NCBI GenBank assembly: GCA_015295835.1
Contig: DVEG01000006.1
Coordinates: 1 to 64,000 of the forward strand
DNA: 64,000 nucleotides
Source: Oscillatoriaceae cyanobacterium M7585_C2015_266
GTDB taxonomy: Bacteria > Cyanobacteriota > Cyanobacteriia > Cyanobacteriales > Oscillatoriaceae
Reading direction: 5' to 3'
Shown here: positions 29,548-39,519 of the stretch, piece after piece
Layout of the letters: each line of letters starts with the position of its first letter
How positions within the stretch are numbered: the stretch's first letter is position 1
Notes under the pieces: model-generated
What the model saw: only the letters and a program-made list of their open reading frames with translations
The model's database searches: none
Told to the model about the DNA's origin: nothing
Position numbers and translations under genes: made by a program

Positions 29548-30354
29548 ATGCTTAAGATAAAATTTCCCTTACAATTACTGACACTTTCGATTTCTTTGTG
29601 TTTAGGATTCGTTGCTTTTACGGGTTTTCCTTACTTAAAAGCCCAGTCCAGACAAGCAGAGAGGGCTGAAAGGAATATTATTATAACGGGGAATTGGAAA
29701 GCTTTTACTCCGCCAAAAGTGGGCTTGCCAGGTCAGCGGCAAGATGGCGGCGGTGTACGCGGTGCCTATAATAATGCTTGCCCCGCTGAGGGTCAATTGA
29801 CGGCATTGATGCCCCAAACTAATATCGGCTTGACGGTTTCGGAAAAACCAAAGCTATATTGGTACGTACCAGGTAAGGGACCAATTGAGGCGGAGTTTGT
29901 GTTGCGGGAAGCAAGCGGGCAGTTGGTTGAGCAGCAAACCTTAGAGCTGACGGAAACGCCGGGGATTGTTAGTCTCTCCCCCTCAAAGCCATTGGAGGTG
30001 GGGAAAGATTATCACTGGTTTTTTTCGATCATCTGTAATCCTGATGAGCGGGCTGGGGATCGGTTCGTCGGCGGGTGGATTAGACGGGTGGAAAAGAGTG
30101 AGGCGCTTCAGAGTAAATTGCTAGGGGCAAAAGATGAAAGCGATCACATTAGTATTTATGCCCAAGAGTCGCTCTGGTTTGATACCCTCGCTAGTCTTGC
30201 TGAACTGTTACGTCAAAATCCTAATGATTCTATCTTAATCGATAAATGGAAAGAACTCCTGCAAGCGGTCGAGCTGGCTAATTTGGCTAAAAAACCGTTT
30301 GCAAAAATCAATCATGCGCAGCTGCCAGAAACTAAGCCGGAAATCAATAATTAA
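29548..30354 (+). CDS. DUF928-family exported protein
   Basis: 268 residues with a signal peptide (hydrophobic 9-27, cleavage near LKAQS). The central region GLPGQRQDGGGVRGAYNNACPAEGQLTALMP and GLTVSEKPKLYWYVPG is characteristic of DUF928, a family seen mainly in cyanobacteria; a C-terminal half with WFFSIICNPDERAGDRFVGGWIRRVE follows. Function is unknown. DUF928 genes tend to lie near two-partner secretion and CHAT-domain genes in cyanobacteria, and here a TpsB gene follows 135 bases later, so a cell-surface role is plausible. Confidence 0.85.
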   Translation: MLKIKFPLQLLTLSISLCLGFVAFTGFPYLKAQSRQAERAERNIIITGNWKAFTPPKVGLPGQRQDGGGVRGAYNNACPAEGQLTALMPQTNIGLTVSEKPKLYWYVPGKGPIEAEFVLREASGQLVEQQTLELTETPGIVSLSPSKPLEVGKDYHWFFSIICNPDERAGDRFVGGWIRRVEKSEALQSKLLGAKDESDHISIYAQESLWFDTLASLAELLRQNPNDSILIDKWKELLQAVELANLAKKPFAKINHAQLPETKPEINN

Positions 30355-30489
30355 TAGGAAAAGGGCAGGCGAGCGACTTCAATCTAAACATTTATTACCT
30401 GGAGCACCCGCTTGCCTATTTTTGAAGTTTATTTAAAAAATTTAAAAATTAAATTAATAAAGAATAAATAAATAAAATAAATAAATTTC

Positions 30490-32268
30490 ATGTATTGGTG
30501 TGGGGTTTCAATTATAGGAATTGTTGTTGTAACGGGTATTTCTCCCAGCAGTAATGTGACTATTTCAGACGAATTGGGAGAAATGAGTACAAATACAAAA
30601 TTGCAAATTACACAAGTAACTCAAAACCTGCCAGCACCGCCAGTCAATCCCCAACCGGATCCCAATCGCGAGCGCTTCCCACAGCCCATACCGCAGCCTC
30701 AAGCTCCCAAACCCGAACAACAGCAACCGATTTTACCAGAAACCCTACCTACTAAACCAGCCCCAACACAAGAGCAGCCGCTAATTCCTGTCAAAAAAAT
30801 AGAAGTAAGCGGCAGCACAATTTTCAAACCAGAAGAAATCCAAACCATTACCGCCCCCTACGAGGGAAAAGATCTAACTTTAGAAGAATTGCGAAAAGTG
30901 GCTGATGCCATCACTCAACTATACTTAGAGCGCGGCTATATTACTTCCAGAGCTATTCTTGCTTCCCAGCAGATTATAGACGGGGTAGTAAAAATTGTTG
31001 TCGTCGAAGGCAGTTTAGAAACGATAGAAGTAGAAGGAGCCAAGCGAATAGATCCTAATTACATCCGCAGCCGCCTGCTCTTGGGAGCCGGAGTGCCTCT
31101 TTCTACTGCAGCTCTAGAAAATCAACTCCGTTTACTGCGCATTGATCCCCTGTTTGAGAGTATCGAAGCCAGTTTACGAGCAAGCGATAAATTAGGCAAG
31201 AGTATTCTCACCGTGCGCGTCAAGGAGGCAAAGCCACTGATAACTAATTTTAGTATTGATAACTATTCTCCACCCAGCGTCGGTTCGGAGCGTATTGGCG
31301 CGTTCTTTCTCTATCGTAATCTCACGGGTATTGGGGACGAGATATCCGCCTCTTATTACAAATCTCTCGGTGAATCTAATGTCTATGATTTGAGCTATCG
31401 CGTGCCAATAAACGCTATGAATGGCACGTTACAAGTAAGATTCGCGCCCAATAATAATGAAATCGTACAACAGCCATTTAGGGATCTCGGTATTAGGGGG
31501 AAATCGCAACTCTATGAAATTAGCTATCGGCAGCCGCTAGTGCGCACGCTCCAAGAAGAATTTGCTCTCAGCTTGGGCTTTACCCATCAGCGTAGTCAAA
31601 CTTTTACCGCAGAAGGGCCAACACCATTCGGGTTTGGCTCAGATGAGCAAGGCATTACCCGTACCAGTGTGTTTAAATTTGGTCAAGACTATTTGCGGCG
31701 CGACATAAAGGGGGCTTGGGTACTGCGATCGCAATTTAGTTTTGGCACTAGCTTGTTTAAAGCCACCACCAACGACGATCCCATTCCCGATAGTCGCTTT
31801 GTAAGTTGGATGGGGCAAGTGCAGCGCCTACAGCGCCTCAACAATGATCACTTATTAATAGTACAAGCCGATGTCCAACTCACTCCCGACAGCTTACTGC
31901 CTTCACAGCAGTTTGTCATTGGTGGCGGGCTATCTCTGCGCGGTTTCCGACAAAACGCCCGCTCAGGCGACATTGGTTTCCGTTTTTCCGTCGAAAATCG
32001 TTATACAATCCAGCGCGATTCTGCCGGATTGCCGATTTTGCAATTTGCGCCTTTTCTCGATTTAGGGGCGGTAAAGAATGTGGGCAACAATCCCAATACT
32101 TTGCCGGATGATAAATTTCTCGCCAGTATTGGTTTAGGCTTACTCTGGGAAATATTACCAGGGCTTAATGTTAGGGTTGATTATGCTCTTCCTCTGGTGA
32201 AACTCAGTGATAAGGGTAACAATGCCCAAGATTCAGGGTTATATTTTAGTGTCAATTACTTCCCTTGA
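30490..32268 (+). CDS. Two-partner secretion outer-membrane transporter (TpsB/ShlB/FhaC)
   Basis: 592 residues. A signal-like N-terminus and Pro-rich linker (about 45-95) lead to two POTRA domains (about 98-180 and 180-255: VKKIEVSGSTIFKPEEI and LETIEVEGAKRIDPNYIRSRLL), then a 16-strand Omp85-type barrel. The conserved L6 tip motif is present as SLRGFRQNARSGD (VRGY-like). The protein ends in SVNYFP, an aromatic C-terminal strand as expected for BAM insertion. No TpsA haemagglutinin exoprotein lies within reach, so its substrate is encoded elsewhere or it acts on the DUF928 protein. Confidence 0.9.
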   Translation: MYWCGVSIIGIVVVTGISPSSNVTISDELGEMSTNTKLQITQVTQNLPAPPVNPQPDPNRERFPQPIPQPQAPKPEQQQPILPETLPTKPAPTQEQPLIPVKKIEVSGSTIFKPEEIQTITAPYEGKDLTLEELRKVADAITQLYLERGYITSRAILASQQIIDGVVKIVVVEGSLETIEVEGAKRIDPNYIRSRLLLGAGVPLSTAALENQLRLLRIDPLFESIEASLRASDKLGKSILTVRVKEAKPLITNFSIDNYSPPSVGSERIGAFFLYRNLTGIGDEISASYYKSLGESNVYDLSYRVPINAMNGTLQVRFAPNNNEIVQQPFRDLGIRGKSQLYEISYRQPLVRTLQEEFALSLGFTHQRSQTFTAEGPTPFGFGSDEQGITRTSVFKFGQDYLRRDIKGAWVLRSQFSFGTSLFKATTNDDPIPDSRFVSWMGQVQRLQRLNNDHLLIVQADVQLTPDSLLPSQQFVIGGGLSLRGFRQNARSGDIGFRFSVENRYTIQRDSAGLPILQFAPFLDLGAVKNVGNNPNTLPDDKFLASIGLGLLWEILPGLNVRVDYALPLVKLSDKGNNAQDSGLYFSVNYFP

Positions 32269-32481
32269 TAAATTAGGGCAAAAAGTGCCTAGAGATGAGA
32301 TTGCATAACCGAGCTAGTATAGCGTAGGCATTAAGCAATCGCGAAATGTTAAAGTCAGGGTATTCAATAAAAAGCCGCGATAAAGCTATATTTGACAAAG
32401 ATAACATACTTTCCCTGAAAAGCAGAAGGGATAAACAAACATTTCAGCGCTACTTCTATTTGATTTTGCGTAATCCAACTC

Positions 32482-35325
32482 ATGTCATCACATTTTCAGC
32501 CGGATTTAGCGAGCGCTTGGCATACTCTGGAACCAGAAAAAGCTTTAGAACTGCTTGAGAGCGATCGAGAAGCGGGGCTTATGGCCACGCAAGTGTCAGA
32601 GCGATTAGAGCGCTACGGTGCCAATGAACTGCAAGAAACCGCAAGTCGCAGTGCGTGGCAAATCCTCCTCGATCAGTTCACAAACATCATGTTGTTGATG
32701 CTGATAGCGGTAGCTTTCATTTCCGGGATCTTAGATCTAGTGGACATGCAAGCCGGCAAGTTAAAGCCGGGCGAGATCCCATTCAAAGATACACTAGCAA
32801 TCCTAATCATAGTCATTCTCAACGGCGTCTTAGGCTATCTTCAGGAAAGCCGCGCAGAAAAAGCACTTGCTGCTCTCAAACGCCTTGCATCACCGCTAGT
32901 GCGCGTCATTCGCAATGGCAAAACAATAGAAGTGGCAGCCAGAGAATTAGTGCCGGGAGACATAATGTTACTGGAAGCAGGCGTGCAGGTAGCTGCCGAT
33001 GGGCGTCTCCTAGAAGCTTCTAACTTGCAAATTCGCGAAGCCGCTCTCACCGGGGAAGCCCACGCCGTAAATAAGCAAGCCAACGTGGTACTAAAGGAAG
33101 ATACACCCTTGGGCGATCGCGTCAACCTAGTATTCCAAGGCACCGAAGTAGTATTCGGTAGAGGAAAAGCCCTAGTGACGAACACCGGCATGAAAACGGA
33201 GCTAGGCAGAATTGCCGAAATACTTCAGAGCGTAGAAGCCGAACCCACTCCCCTACAGCAACGGATGACGCAACTGGGTAACGTTCTGGTAACAGGCTCC
33301 TTAGTGCTAGTAGCAATTGTCGTTTTAGTCGGACTTATCCAGAGTGGCTGGAATTTAAAAGTTCTCCAGGATCTTGTAGAAGTCTCTCTTAGTATGGCGG
33401 TAGCAGTCGTACCAGAAGGCTTACCAGCCGTAATCACAGTCACCCTGGCACTGGGTACCCAGAGGATGGTTAAGCGCCACGCCCTCATCCGTAAATTACC
33501 TGCAGTAGAAACCTTGGGTTCAGTTACCACTATCTGCTCCGACAAAACCGGCACCCTGACGCAGAACAAAATGGTAGTGCAGAGGATAGAAACCGCTACT
33601 CAATCTGTAATCGTCACGGGAGAAGGTTACGCCCCTATCGGCAATTTCAAAAGTAATAACGCAGACGTCAATCCCAATCAAATTCCGGAACTGCTTGCTA
33701 TTCTTAGTGCCTGCGTACTGTGCAACGACGCTGTGCTGCAATCGGACAAAAATGACTGGACAATTCTCGGCGATCCAACGGAGGGAGCACTCCTTTCCCT
33801 CGCCGGCAAAGCAGGAATTTATAAGGAAGCCTGGTGTAGTTATATGTCTCGCGTTGCCGAGTTTCCTTTTTCTTCGGAACGCAAGCGCATGAGTACTATT
33901 TGTCAAAAAGAAGAATGTGAGAAGGTTTTAGATGAAATCAGCAATTGTCTGTCTTTTATTCCTGATAATTCGTCTTTGACGCTTTTTTGCAAGGGGTCCC
34001 CAGAACTAATTTTGGAGCGGTGTACTCAAATTCTTGTCGGCGCTCGCTCTGAAATTCTAACACAACAGCAGCGCGATCAAATTCTAGAGCAAAATAATCA
34101 GATGGCTAGTCGCGGGCTGAGAGTACTGGGTTTCGCTTACAAGTCTCTTGAGGAAATTCCGCCAGAAGGCTCTGACGAAACAACCGAACGAGAATTAATT
34201 TGGCTGGGTTTAGTAGGAATGCTGGATGCTCCTCGTCCAGAAGTGCGCGAAGCAGTGGCCAAATGTAAACAGGCAGGTATTCGCGTTGTCATGATTACTG
34301 GAGATCACCAGTTAACAGCTAGCGCTATCGCCCAAGATTTAGGTATTGCCAACCCAGAAGATCGAGTACTCACCGGGCAGCAATTAGAAAAACTCAGTCA
34401 AGAAGAACTTGAACAAGAAGTTGAAAATGTCAGGGTTTATGCTCGCGTTGCTCCTGAACACAAACTGCGCATTGTCCAAGCTCTGCAAAGCAGAGGCCAA
34501 ATTGTGGCCATGACAGGAGACGGAGTTAACGACGCCCCAGCCCTCAAGCAAGCTGACATTGGCATTGCAATGGGGATCACCGGCACTGATGTCAGCAAAG
34601 AAGCAAGCGATATGGTTTTGCTAGACGACAACTTTGCCAGTATTGTTGCAGCCACCGAAGAGGGTAGAGTTGTTTATACCAACATCCGTCGGTTTATCAA
34701 ATACATTCTCGGCAGTAACATTGGCGAAGTAATTACTATTGCCGCAGCGCCTATTATCGGGCTGGGAGATGTTCCCCTCACTCCTTTGCAAATTCTGTGG
34801 ATGAATTTAGTTACAGATGGAGTTCCCGCTCTCGCCCTAGCAGTGGAACCTGCAGAACCCAATGTTATGAAACGCCCGCCTCATAATCCTAAAGAGAGTA
34901 TTTTCGCTCGCGGTTTGGGCTCCTATATGATTCGGATTGGGATTATTTTTTCTATTCTGACAATTATCCTCATGCAATGGGCTTATAATCAAGCCCACCA
35001 GTCAGGCAATCCGGAGCGCTGGAAGACGATGGTTTTTACTACACTTTGTCTAGCGCAAATGGGGCATGCGGTTGCCATTCGCTCTAATACTCAGCTTACT
35101 ATCGAGATGAATCCATTGACTAATCCTTTTGTCTGGGGAGCGGTAATTGTTACCACTGCTTTACAGTTGATGCTGATTTATGTTCCCCCTTTACGAGCAT
35201 TTTTTGGAACTCACATTTTGAGTGGCTATGAGCTGGCTATTTGTCTCGGTTTCAGTGCGTTGATGTTTGTTTGGATCGAGTTGGAAAAATTATTTATTCG
35301 CTTTTACAACTGGAGAAGAAGGTAA
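32482..35325 (+). CDS. pacL: P2A-type Ca2+-transporting P-ATPase (PacL-like)
   Basis: 947 residues with the complete P-type core: actuator motif LTGEA (TGES variant), phosphorylation site [15 protein letters not shown], nucleotide-site residues and [13 protein letters not shown]. Membrane residues that coordinate Ca2+ in SERCA are kept: VPEGLPA in M4, GSNIGEV in M5 and NLVTDG in M6. An N-terminal cation-ATPase domain ([20 protein letters not shown]) is present. It should export Ca2+ (or possibly Mn2+) across the plasma membrane. Tandem placement with the CAP-RTX and secretion genes is probably incidental. Confidence 0.93.
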   Translation: MSSHFQPDLASAWHTLEPEKALELLESDREAGLMATQVSERLERYGANELQETASRSAWQILLDQFTNIMLLMLIAVAFISGILDLVDMQAGKLKPGEIPFKDTLAILIIVILNGVLGYLQESRAEKALAALKRLASPLVRVIRNGKTIEVAARELVPGDIMLLEAGVQVAADGRLLEASNLQIREAALTGEAHAVNKQANVVLKEDTPLGDRVNLVFQGTEVVFGRGKALVTNTGMKTELGRIAEILQSVEAEPTPLQQRMTQLGNVLVTGSLVLVAIVVLVGLIQSGWNLKVLQDLVEVSLSMAVAVVPEGLPAVITVTLALGTQRMVKRHALIRKLPAVETLGSVTTICSDKTGTLTQNKMVVQRIETATQSVIVTGEGYAPIGNFKSNNADVNPNQIPELLAILSACVLCNDAVLQSDKNDWTILGDPTEGALLSLAGKAGIYKEAWCSYMSRVAEFPFSSERKRMSTICQKEECEKVLDEISNCLSFIPDNSSLTLFCKGSPELILERCTQILVGARSEILTQQQRDQILEQNNQMASRGLRVLGFAYKSLEEIPPEGSDETTERELIWLGLVGMLDAPRPEVREAVAKCKQAGIRVVMITGDHQLTASAIAQDLGIANPEDRVLTGQQLEKLSQEELEQEVENVRVYARVAPEHKLRIVQALQSRGQIVAMTGDGVNDAPALKQADIGIAMGITGTDVSKEASDMVLLDDNFASIVAATEEGRVVYTNIRRFIKYILGSNIGEVITIAAAPIIGLGDVPLTPLQILWMNLVTDGVPALALAVEPAEPNVMKRPPHNPKESIFARGLGSYMIRIGIIFSILTIILMQWAYNQAHQSGNPERWKTMVFTTLCLAQMGHAVAIRSNTQLTIEMNPLTNPFVWGAVIVTTALQLMLIYVPPLRAFFGTHILSGYELAICLGFSALMFVWIELEKLFIRFYNWRRR

Positions 35326-35397
35326 ATCGAGCTGGGGCGGCGGATAGGGTTGAAAAAAGATAATTACTGATTTCCCTTTTCCCGTTCTTATTTTTAT

Positions 35398-36555
35398 ATG
35401 TTTCTGAAAACCCTACACCTCCGAAACTTTCGCAACTATATAGAGCAGCGGGTAGAATTTAATGCTCCCAAAACAATTTTAGTGGGCGACAACGCGCAAG
35501 GAAAATCTAATTTGCTAGAGGCAGTAGGGGTGTTGGCTACTTTAAAAAGTTGTCGAGCTAATCGCGATCGCGAATTAATTCGGGAAGGAGAATCAGTAAG
35601 TCAAATTACTGCTTATCTCACCCGAATTTCTGGTTCTGTAGAACTATCTTTAACATTACGTAATAGCAGCCGTCGCACTTTAGCTGTAAACGGTTATACC
35701 CTGCGCCGTCAACTGGATTTCTTGGGAATTTTGAAGGCTGTACAATTTTCTAGTTTAGATTTAGATTTAGTACGCGGCTCTCCCGAAGTGCGGCGGCAGT
35801 GGCTCGATATTCTTCTGGTGCAACTCGAACCTATATATGCGCATATTTTGCATCAATACAACCAAGTTTTGCGCCAACGCAATGCATTGTTAAAAGCTAT
35901 TAAAACTCAGAAATCAATAGAGGGCGAAAGCTTCGACATCGCCTCTAAACACTCAGAAATTGCTATCTGGGATCAACAGCTAGCAAGCATCGGAACTCGC
36001 GTTATCCGGCGTAGAGCACGAGCTCTAGTTCGTCTCACTCCAATAGCACAGGAGTGGCATTCGGCAATTGCCAGGCAGGGAGAAATTCTTAATATTCGCT
36101 ATCTGCCGAATGTAGGCAGTCTCCTTGTTTCGCAGTTGTGTGATAATCCTGAACAAGTAGAATGTGCATTTTTAGAACAAATTCGACAAAAAGCGCTCGC
36201 CGAATTTCACCAAGGCACTACCCTCGTAGGTCCTCACCGCGATGAAATTGAATTTACCATAAACCAGGTTCCCGCACGACAATACGGCTCTCAAGGGCAG
36301 CAGCGCACTCTCGTTCTCGCTCTTAAATTAGCAGAACTCAAATTAATCGAAGAAGTTGTGGGCGACTCCCCACTCTTGTTGTTAGATGACGTTTTAGCTG
36401 AATTAGACCCTAAACGTCAGCATCAATTACTCGAAGCCATCCAAGAGCGCTTTCAAACGCTAATTACTACTACTAACCTCGGTGCGTTTGAGTCTTCCTG
36501 GTTGAGTAAATCTCAAATTCTTTCTGTGAAAGCAGGAAAAATTTTCAGTAAATAA
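35398..36555 (+). CDS. recF: DNA recombination and repair protein RecF
   Basis: SMC-like ATPase that loads RecA at gaps with RecO and RecR. Residues: FLKTLHLRNFRNYIEQ N-terminus, Walker A VGDNAQGKSN at about 32-41, RGSPEVRRQWLD, GPHRDEIEF, QYGSQGQQRTLVLALKLAE signature and Walker B LLLLDDVLAELDPKR. Length 385 is normal. ATG at 35398 directly precedes the conserved start. In this genome recF is not next to dnaA/dnaN, as usual for cyanobacteria. Confidence 0.97.
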   Translation: MFLKTLHLRNFRNYIEQRVEFNAPKTILVGDNAQGKSNLLEAVGVLATLKSCRANRDRELIREGESVSQITAYLTRISGSVELSLTLRNSSRRTLAVNGYTLRRQLDFLGILKAVQFSSLDLDLVRGSPEVRRQWLDILLVQLEPIYAHILHQYNQVLRQRNALLKAIKTQKSIEGESFDIASKHSEIAIWDQQLASIGTRVIRRRARALVRLTPIAQEWHSAIARQGEILNIRYLPNVGSLLVSQLCDNPEQVECAFLEQIRQKALAEFHQGTTLVGPHRDEIEFTINQVPARQYGSQGQQRTLVLALKLAELKLIEEVVGDSPLLLLDDVLAELDPKRQHQLLEAIQERFQTLITTTNLGAFESSWLSKSQILSVKAGKIFSK

Positions 36556-36603
36556 AATTTATAAATTTATAAAAAAACTTATATCTTGACAAAACTGTGA
36601 TTT

Positions 36604-36633
36604 CACAAACCAGATCAAAAAACCTGGTTTGTG
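36604..36633. terminator. Bidirectional terminator between recF and DUF3172 gene
   Basis: CACAAACCAG (36604-36613) and CTGGTTTGTG (36624-36633) form a perfect ten-pair stem with a ten-base A-rich loop, between two convergent genes. Its AAACCAG..CTGGTTT core links it to the palindromes at 17550, 22818 and 29170. Confidence 0.75.
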
Positions 36634-36653
36634 TGGAATTTGTGTAGAAAGAT

Positions 36654-37151
36654 TTAGAATCTTTCGGTTTCCGGCGCCGGAACCCCTGCTCCTGGTTGAT
36701 TGAGGAATAAATTCTTGGCGGCGTCATTCTGATAAATACAGTCAATCTGCGGTGAGCCTCCGTCTAGATTGCCAGTATAGCCAAAAGTATTCATGCGATT
36801 TTTGCAATCGCGCACAGCTTCACCTTTGAGCAAACCTCTTTGCTCAAGAACTGCCCAGTTATTCGTGCGCAAGACACATCCGGGGCGCATGGTGGGCTGA
36901 GCAACATAGACGTTAAATGGGTTAAGAGTCAAAAAAACTCTGGTATCCATAACAATGGCACTGGCTCCGAAGGGAATGCACAGTTCGGGGTTAGGAGCAC
37001 TGCGATCAATAATTTCACGGGTGGCAACGTTGGCAGGGCTGAAGTTTGCGGTTGAGCTAAAGGCAATGCCGATACCAATGCCCAAAATAAAGATGCCGGC
37101 AAATAGTGCTAGAGAGGTGTAATTGAATGCAGATTTCGGGTTACGTTTCAT
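36654..37151 (-). CDS. DUF3172 conserved cyanobacterial protein
   Basis: 165 residues with one N-terminal membrane helix (about 12-32, LALFAGIFILGIGIGIAFS). The following segment, ANVATREIIDRSAPNPELC, FGASAIVMDTRVFLTLNPFNVYV and MRPGCVLRTNNWAVLEQ, matches the cyanobacteria-restricted DUF3172. Four Cys residues in the outer domain (ELC, PGC, RDC, DC) could form two disulfides if it faces the lumen or periplasm. Function unknown. Confidence 0.88.
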   Translation of the reverse strand: MKRNPKSAFNYTSLALFAGIFILGIGIGIAFSSTANFSPANVATREIIDRSAPNPELCIPFGASAIVMDTRVFLTLNPFNVYVAQPTMRPGCVLRTNNWAVLEQRGLLKGEAVRDCKNRMNTFGYTGNLDGGSPQIDCIYQNDAAKNLFLNQPGAGVPAPETERF

Positions 37152-37575
37152 GGTGCCTCGACTAAGAGCAGCTTCAAAGCAGGGATGAACAGTTGAGGTA
37201 GGTGGTTTTACTGGTTGTAAAATGTGCAGCAGATGAAAATTGGATGGGTAGATGGGCAGTAGTTTTTTTATTTAGCGGGTGTTTGAGGCTGCGACGACTC
37301 TTGACTTGATTATTATCGCCAAGAAAAGAAAATACAGCAGGAAATCTTTTCAGGTTGCTATATTTTATTTCCCTATTTAGATCCTGCTTTGAATAGCGCT
37401 CAAATGGCAACTCAACCAGGAAGGGGACAAGTAAGTGCTTACTGGGCTGGAGGTTGCGGTAGTATTAATCATAATACAATTTAGCGCTTAACCTGCAAGT
37501 AATATAAAATTAAGCACTACTGCCTTTAAAGTCAGCTGTTGATTGTACCACACCAAATATTTGGAGCCATAAGCT
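37152..37575. other. Divergent intergenic region before the CHAD gene
   Basis: About 420 bases between the divergent DUF3172 and CHAD genes. Short ORFs on both strands (for example 37174-37410 minus, 37404-37484 plus) lack ribosome-binding sites or family likeness. No RNA gene or repeat is recognised. Confidence 0.5.
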
Positions 37576-38601
37576 GTGAGTAAAGAACGCAAACTCCCTA
37601 AAGCCAAGCTCCTTGGAGAATGGGCTTACTTGGCGATTAAGAAACATTTTCACAAAATCCTCAAACACGAAGATGATGTACTTAAAGATCGAAATCCAGA
37701 AGCCTTGCACCAAATGCGCGTGGGTATGCGGCGGTTGCGTTCGGCGGTGACTGGCTTGGCAGTAGCGGTGGATTTGCCAAAAGTGGCGCGGGAAAAACAA
37801 ATTGCTAAAATTGCCCGCAGTCTGGGTAAGCTACGAGATTTTGATGTTTTGCTCGATGCTCTGGAAAATATCTATAAACCGCATTTGCCTTCAAAAGAAG
37901 CTTCGATGCTGGAAAAGGCGTTGGTAAAACTGACTAAGCAGCGCCGGGAAGCTTTTACTGATGTCGAGGTAATCCTTAAACATGAGCGCTACAAATTGTT
38001 TAAACAGGCTTTGAAGGAGTGGCTGGAGAAGCCGATTTATGAGGAAATTGCTTTTTTGCCTATACAGGATGTTTTGCCAGATTTGCTTCTGCCGGAGGTA
38101 AGTCGGTTGTTTTTACATTCAGGCTGGCTGGTGGGGCTGGAACTGAAAGGGTCTGAAAATGGACAGAATGGCGCTCGCTCCCCGGAGCTGGCAATTGCCT
38201 CGGCAGGGGAAATTCTTCACAGTTTGCGCAAACAAGTTAAGCGAGTGCGCTACCAAATGAATCTTTTTTCGCCTCTTTATGGCTCAAATTATGATAATTA
38301 CTTGCAAGATATGAAGCAGATACAAACAGTATTGGGCGAGCTTCAAGATAATAGAGTGCTAGCTGAGGTGCTGACGGATATTTTGCAGGAGCCGCTCGAA
38401 CGAGTAATGCCGATGCTAACTGAACAATTGGCACAAACCCGTGCTCGCGCTTGGGCAAATTGGCAACCCCTACAGCAGCGCTATATTAATCCAGAAATGC
38501 GGCTGGCTTGGCGCTCTGAATTACTACATCCTTTATGTTTTGTGAAAGAAAAATTATTGGTTTCTCCCGCTGAAATAATGAATGAGGCAAGGGAGCTGTA
38601 A
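37576..38601 (+). CDS. CHAD-domain protein
   Basis: 341 residues, mostly helical, with the CHAD (conserved histidine alpha-helical) signature: PEALHQMRVGMRRLRSAVTGL near residue 40-60 and LGKLRDFDVLLDAL, then a second bundle with HSLRKQVKRVRYQMNLFSPLYG and LGELQDNRVLAEVL. CHAD domains bind polyphosphate granules through their basic and His residues. It may therefore localise to polyP bodies, which fits loosely with the phosphate island in the same window but not close by. GTG start at 37576. Confidence 0.88.
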   Translation: MSKERKLPKAKLLGEWAYLAIKKHFHKILKHEDDVLKDRNPEALHQMRVGMRRLRSAVTGLAVAVDLPKVAREKQIAKIARSLGKLRDFDVLLDALENIYKPHLPSKEASMLEKALVKLTKQRREAFTDVEVILKHERYKLFKQALKEWLEKPIYEEIAFLPIQDVLPDLLLPEVSRLFLHSGWLVGLELKGSENGQNGARSPELAIASAGEILHSLRKQVKRVRYQMNLFSPLYGSNYDNYLQDMKQIQTVLGELQDNRVLAEVLTDILQEPLERVMPMLTEQLAQTRARAWANWQPLQQRYINPEMRLAWRSELLHPLCFVKEKLLVSPAEIMNEAREL

Positions 38602-38848
38602 CACGAATTGTTAATTTAAGATAAAATGTTTAAAAACGCTATATTTGTTAGTGATGTTGATGAATTTCTATTGATGACAAGAAATTAGTAGCGGTAGTAA
38701 ATAGGTAGCGATCGCCTAATATTTTCCACTCTCAACCACTTTATTTACAAACTAGAAAATTTAGTTTATCGGTAATCTTTTGATTACCTGAGCTTTACCT
38801 TTCTAGTTTAGATTTAAAGTCAATGTTTTTTTGCTGGGGTTCACAGGC

Positions 38849-39493
38849 ATGTTTCCAATTTGCAATAGCAGAACGAATATAAACCACCCAGAAGCCAGTG
38901 TAGATCGCCGCCTGCATTATTATAAAAAAGGAGACACAATCCCCTTGCTCTACGAAGGTCTTTGGCAAGTCTGCAAAGGGATTGTACAACTAAGTACGCT
39001 TTACCCAAATGGGGAAGAAGGAATCCTAGGTTGGGTGGGACCTTCAATGTGCTTTGGCCATTGGTTTACTTTCCTGCAAACCCATCAAGCAAAAGCGCTC
39101 TCAGAAGTATATCTCGTTTCATTTTCTATTAGCGAAATCGAGGCGTCGCCTCAATTGTGCAAGCAGCTTTTACCGCAAGTTAGTCGGCGTTTGCGTCAGA
39201 TGGAAGCAATGTTAGCGATCGCTGGATTGAAGCGGGTTGAAGATCGTATCCATCAATTGTTGCTACTGCTAAAACAGGAAGTTGGTGAACCCGTGCCGGA
39301 GGGAACAAGACTGAGTGTACGCCTCACTCATCAAGATATTGCCGCAGCAATCAACACCAGTAGAGTCACCGTCACCCGCATGTTGGGCGACTTGAAACGA
39401 GCGGGAATCTTGACTTTAGACGCCAAACGGCATCTTATTATAAAAGATTCTGCTTTTGCCAGAATTGTGGAGGATTCACTCTTGAGAATTTAA
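38849..39493 (+). CDS. Crp/Fnr-family transcriptional regulator
   Basis: About 214 residues from the ATG at 38849 (an in-frame TTG at 38831 is less likely). A reduced cNMP-binding-like N-terminal domain (about 20-105), a long dimer helix (about 110-140) and a C-terminal HTH with VRLTHQDIAAAINTSRVTVTRMLGDLKRAGILTLDAKRHLII, close to the NtcA/Crp type. The N-terminal domain lacks the Arg-Ala cAMP phosphate-binding cassette that I would expect in SyCRP1, so cAMP is not an obvious ligand. No partner gene is adjacent in its orientation. Confidence 0.88.
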   Translation: MFPICNSRTNINHPEASVDRRLHYYKKGDTIPLLYEGLWQVCKGIVQLSTLYPNGEEGILGWVGPSMCFGHWFTFLQTHQAKALSEVYLVSFSISEIEASPQLCKQLLPQVSRRLRQMEAMLAIAGLKRVEDRIHQLLLLLKQEVGEPVPEGTRLSVRLTHQDIAAAINTSRVTVTRMLGDLKRAGILTLDAKRHLIIKDSAFARIVEDSLLRI

Positions 39494-39519
39494 ACTATTT
39501 TCAATACAATAATTTTAAT

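Noticed and set aside
32655-33023. ORFs in other frames inside the P-type ATPase
   Set aside because: Shadow frames of an intact conserved gene.
37174-37410. 78-codon minus-strand ORF
   Set aside because: In the divergent promoter region of DUF3172 and CHAD genes; no supporting signals.
37404-37484. 26-codon plus-strand ORF MATQPGRGQVSAYWAGG-like
   Set aside because: Gly-rich peptide looked bacteriocin-like, but there is no Shine-Dalgarno, cleavage motif partner or export gene nearby.
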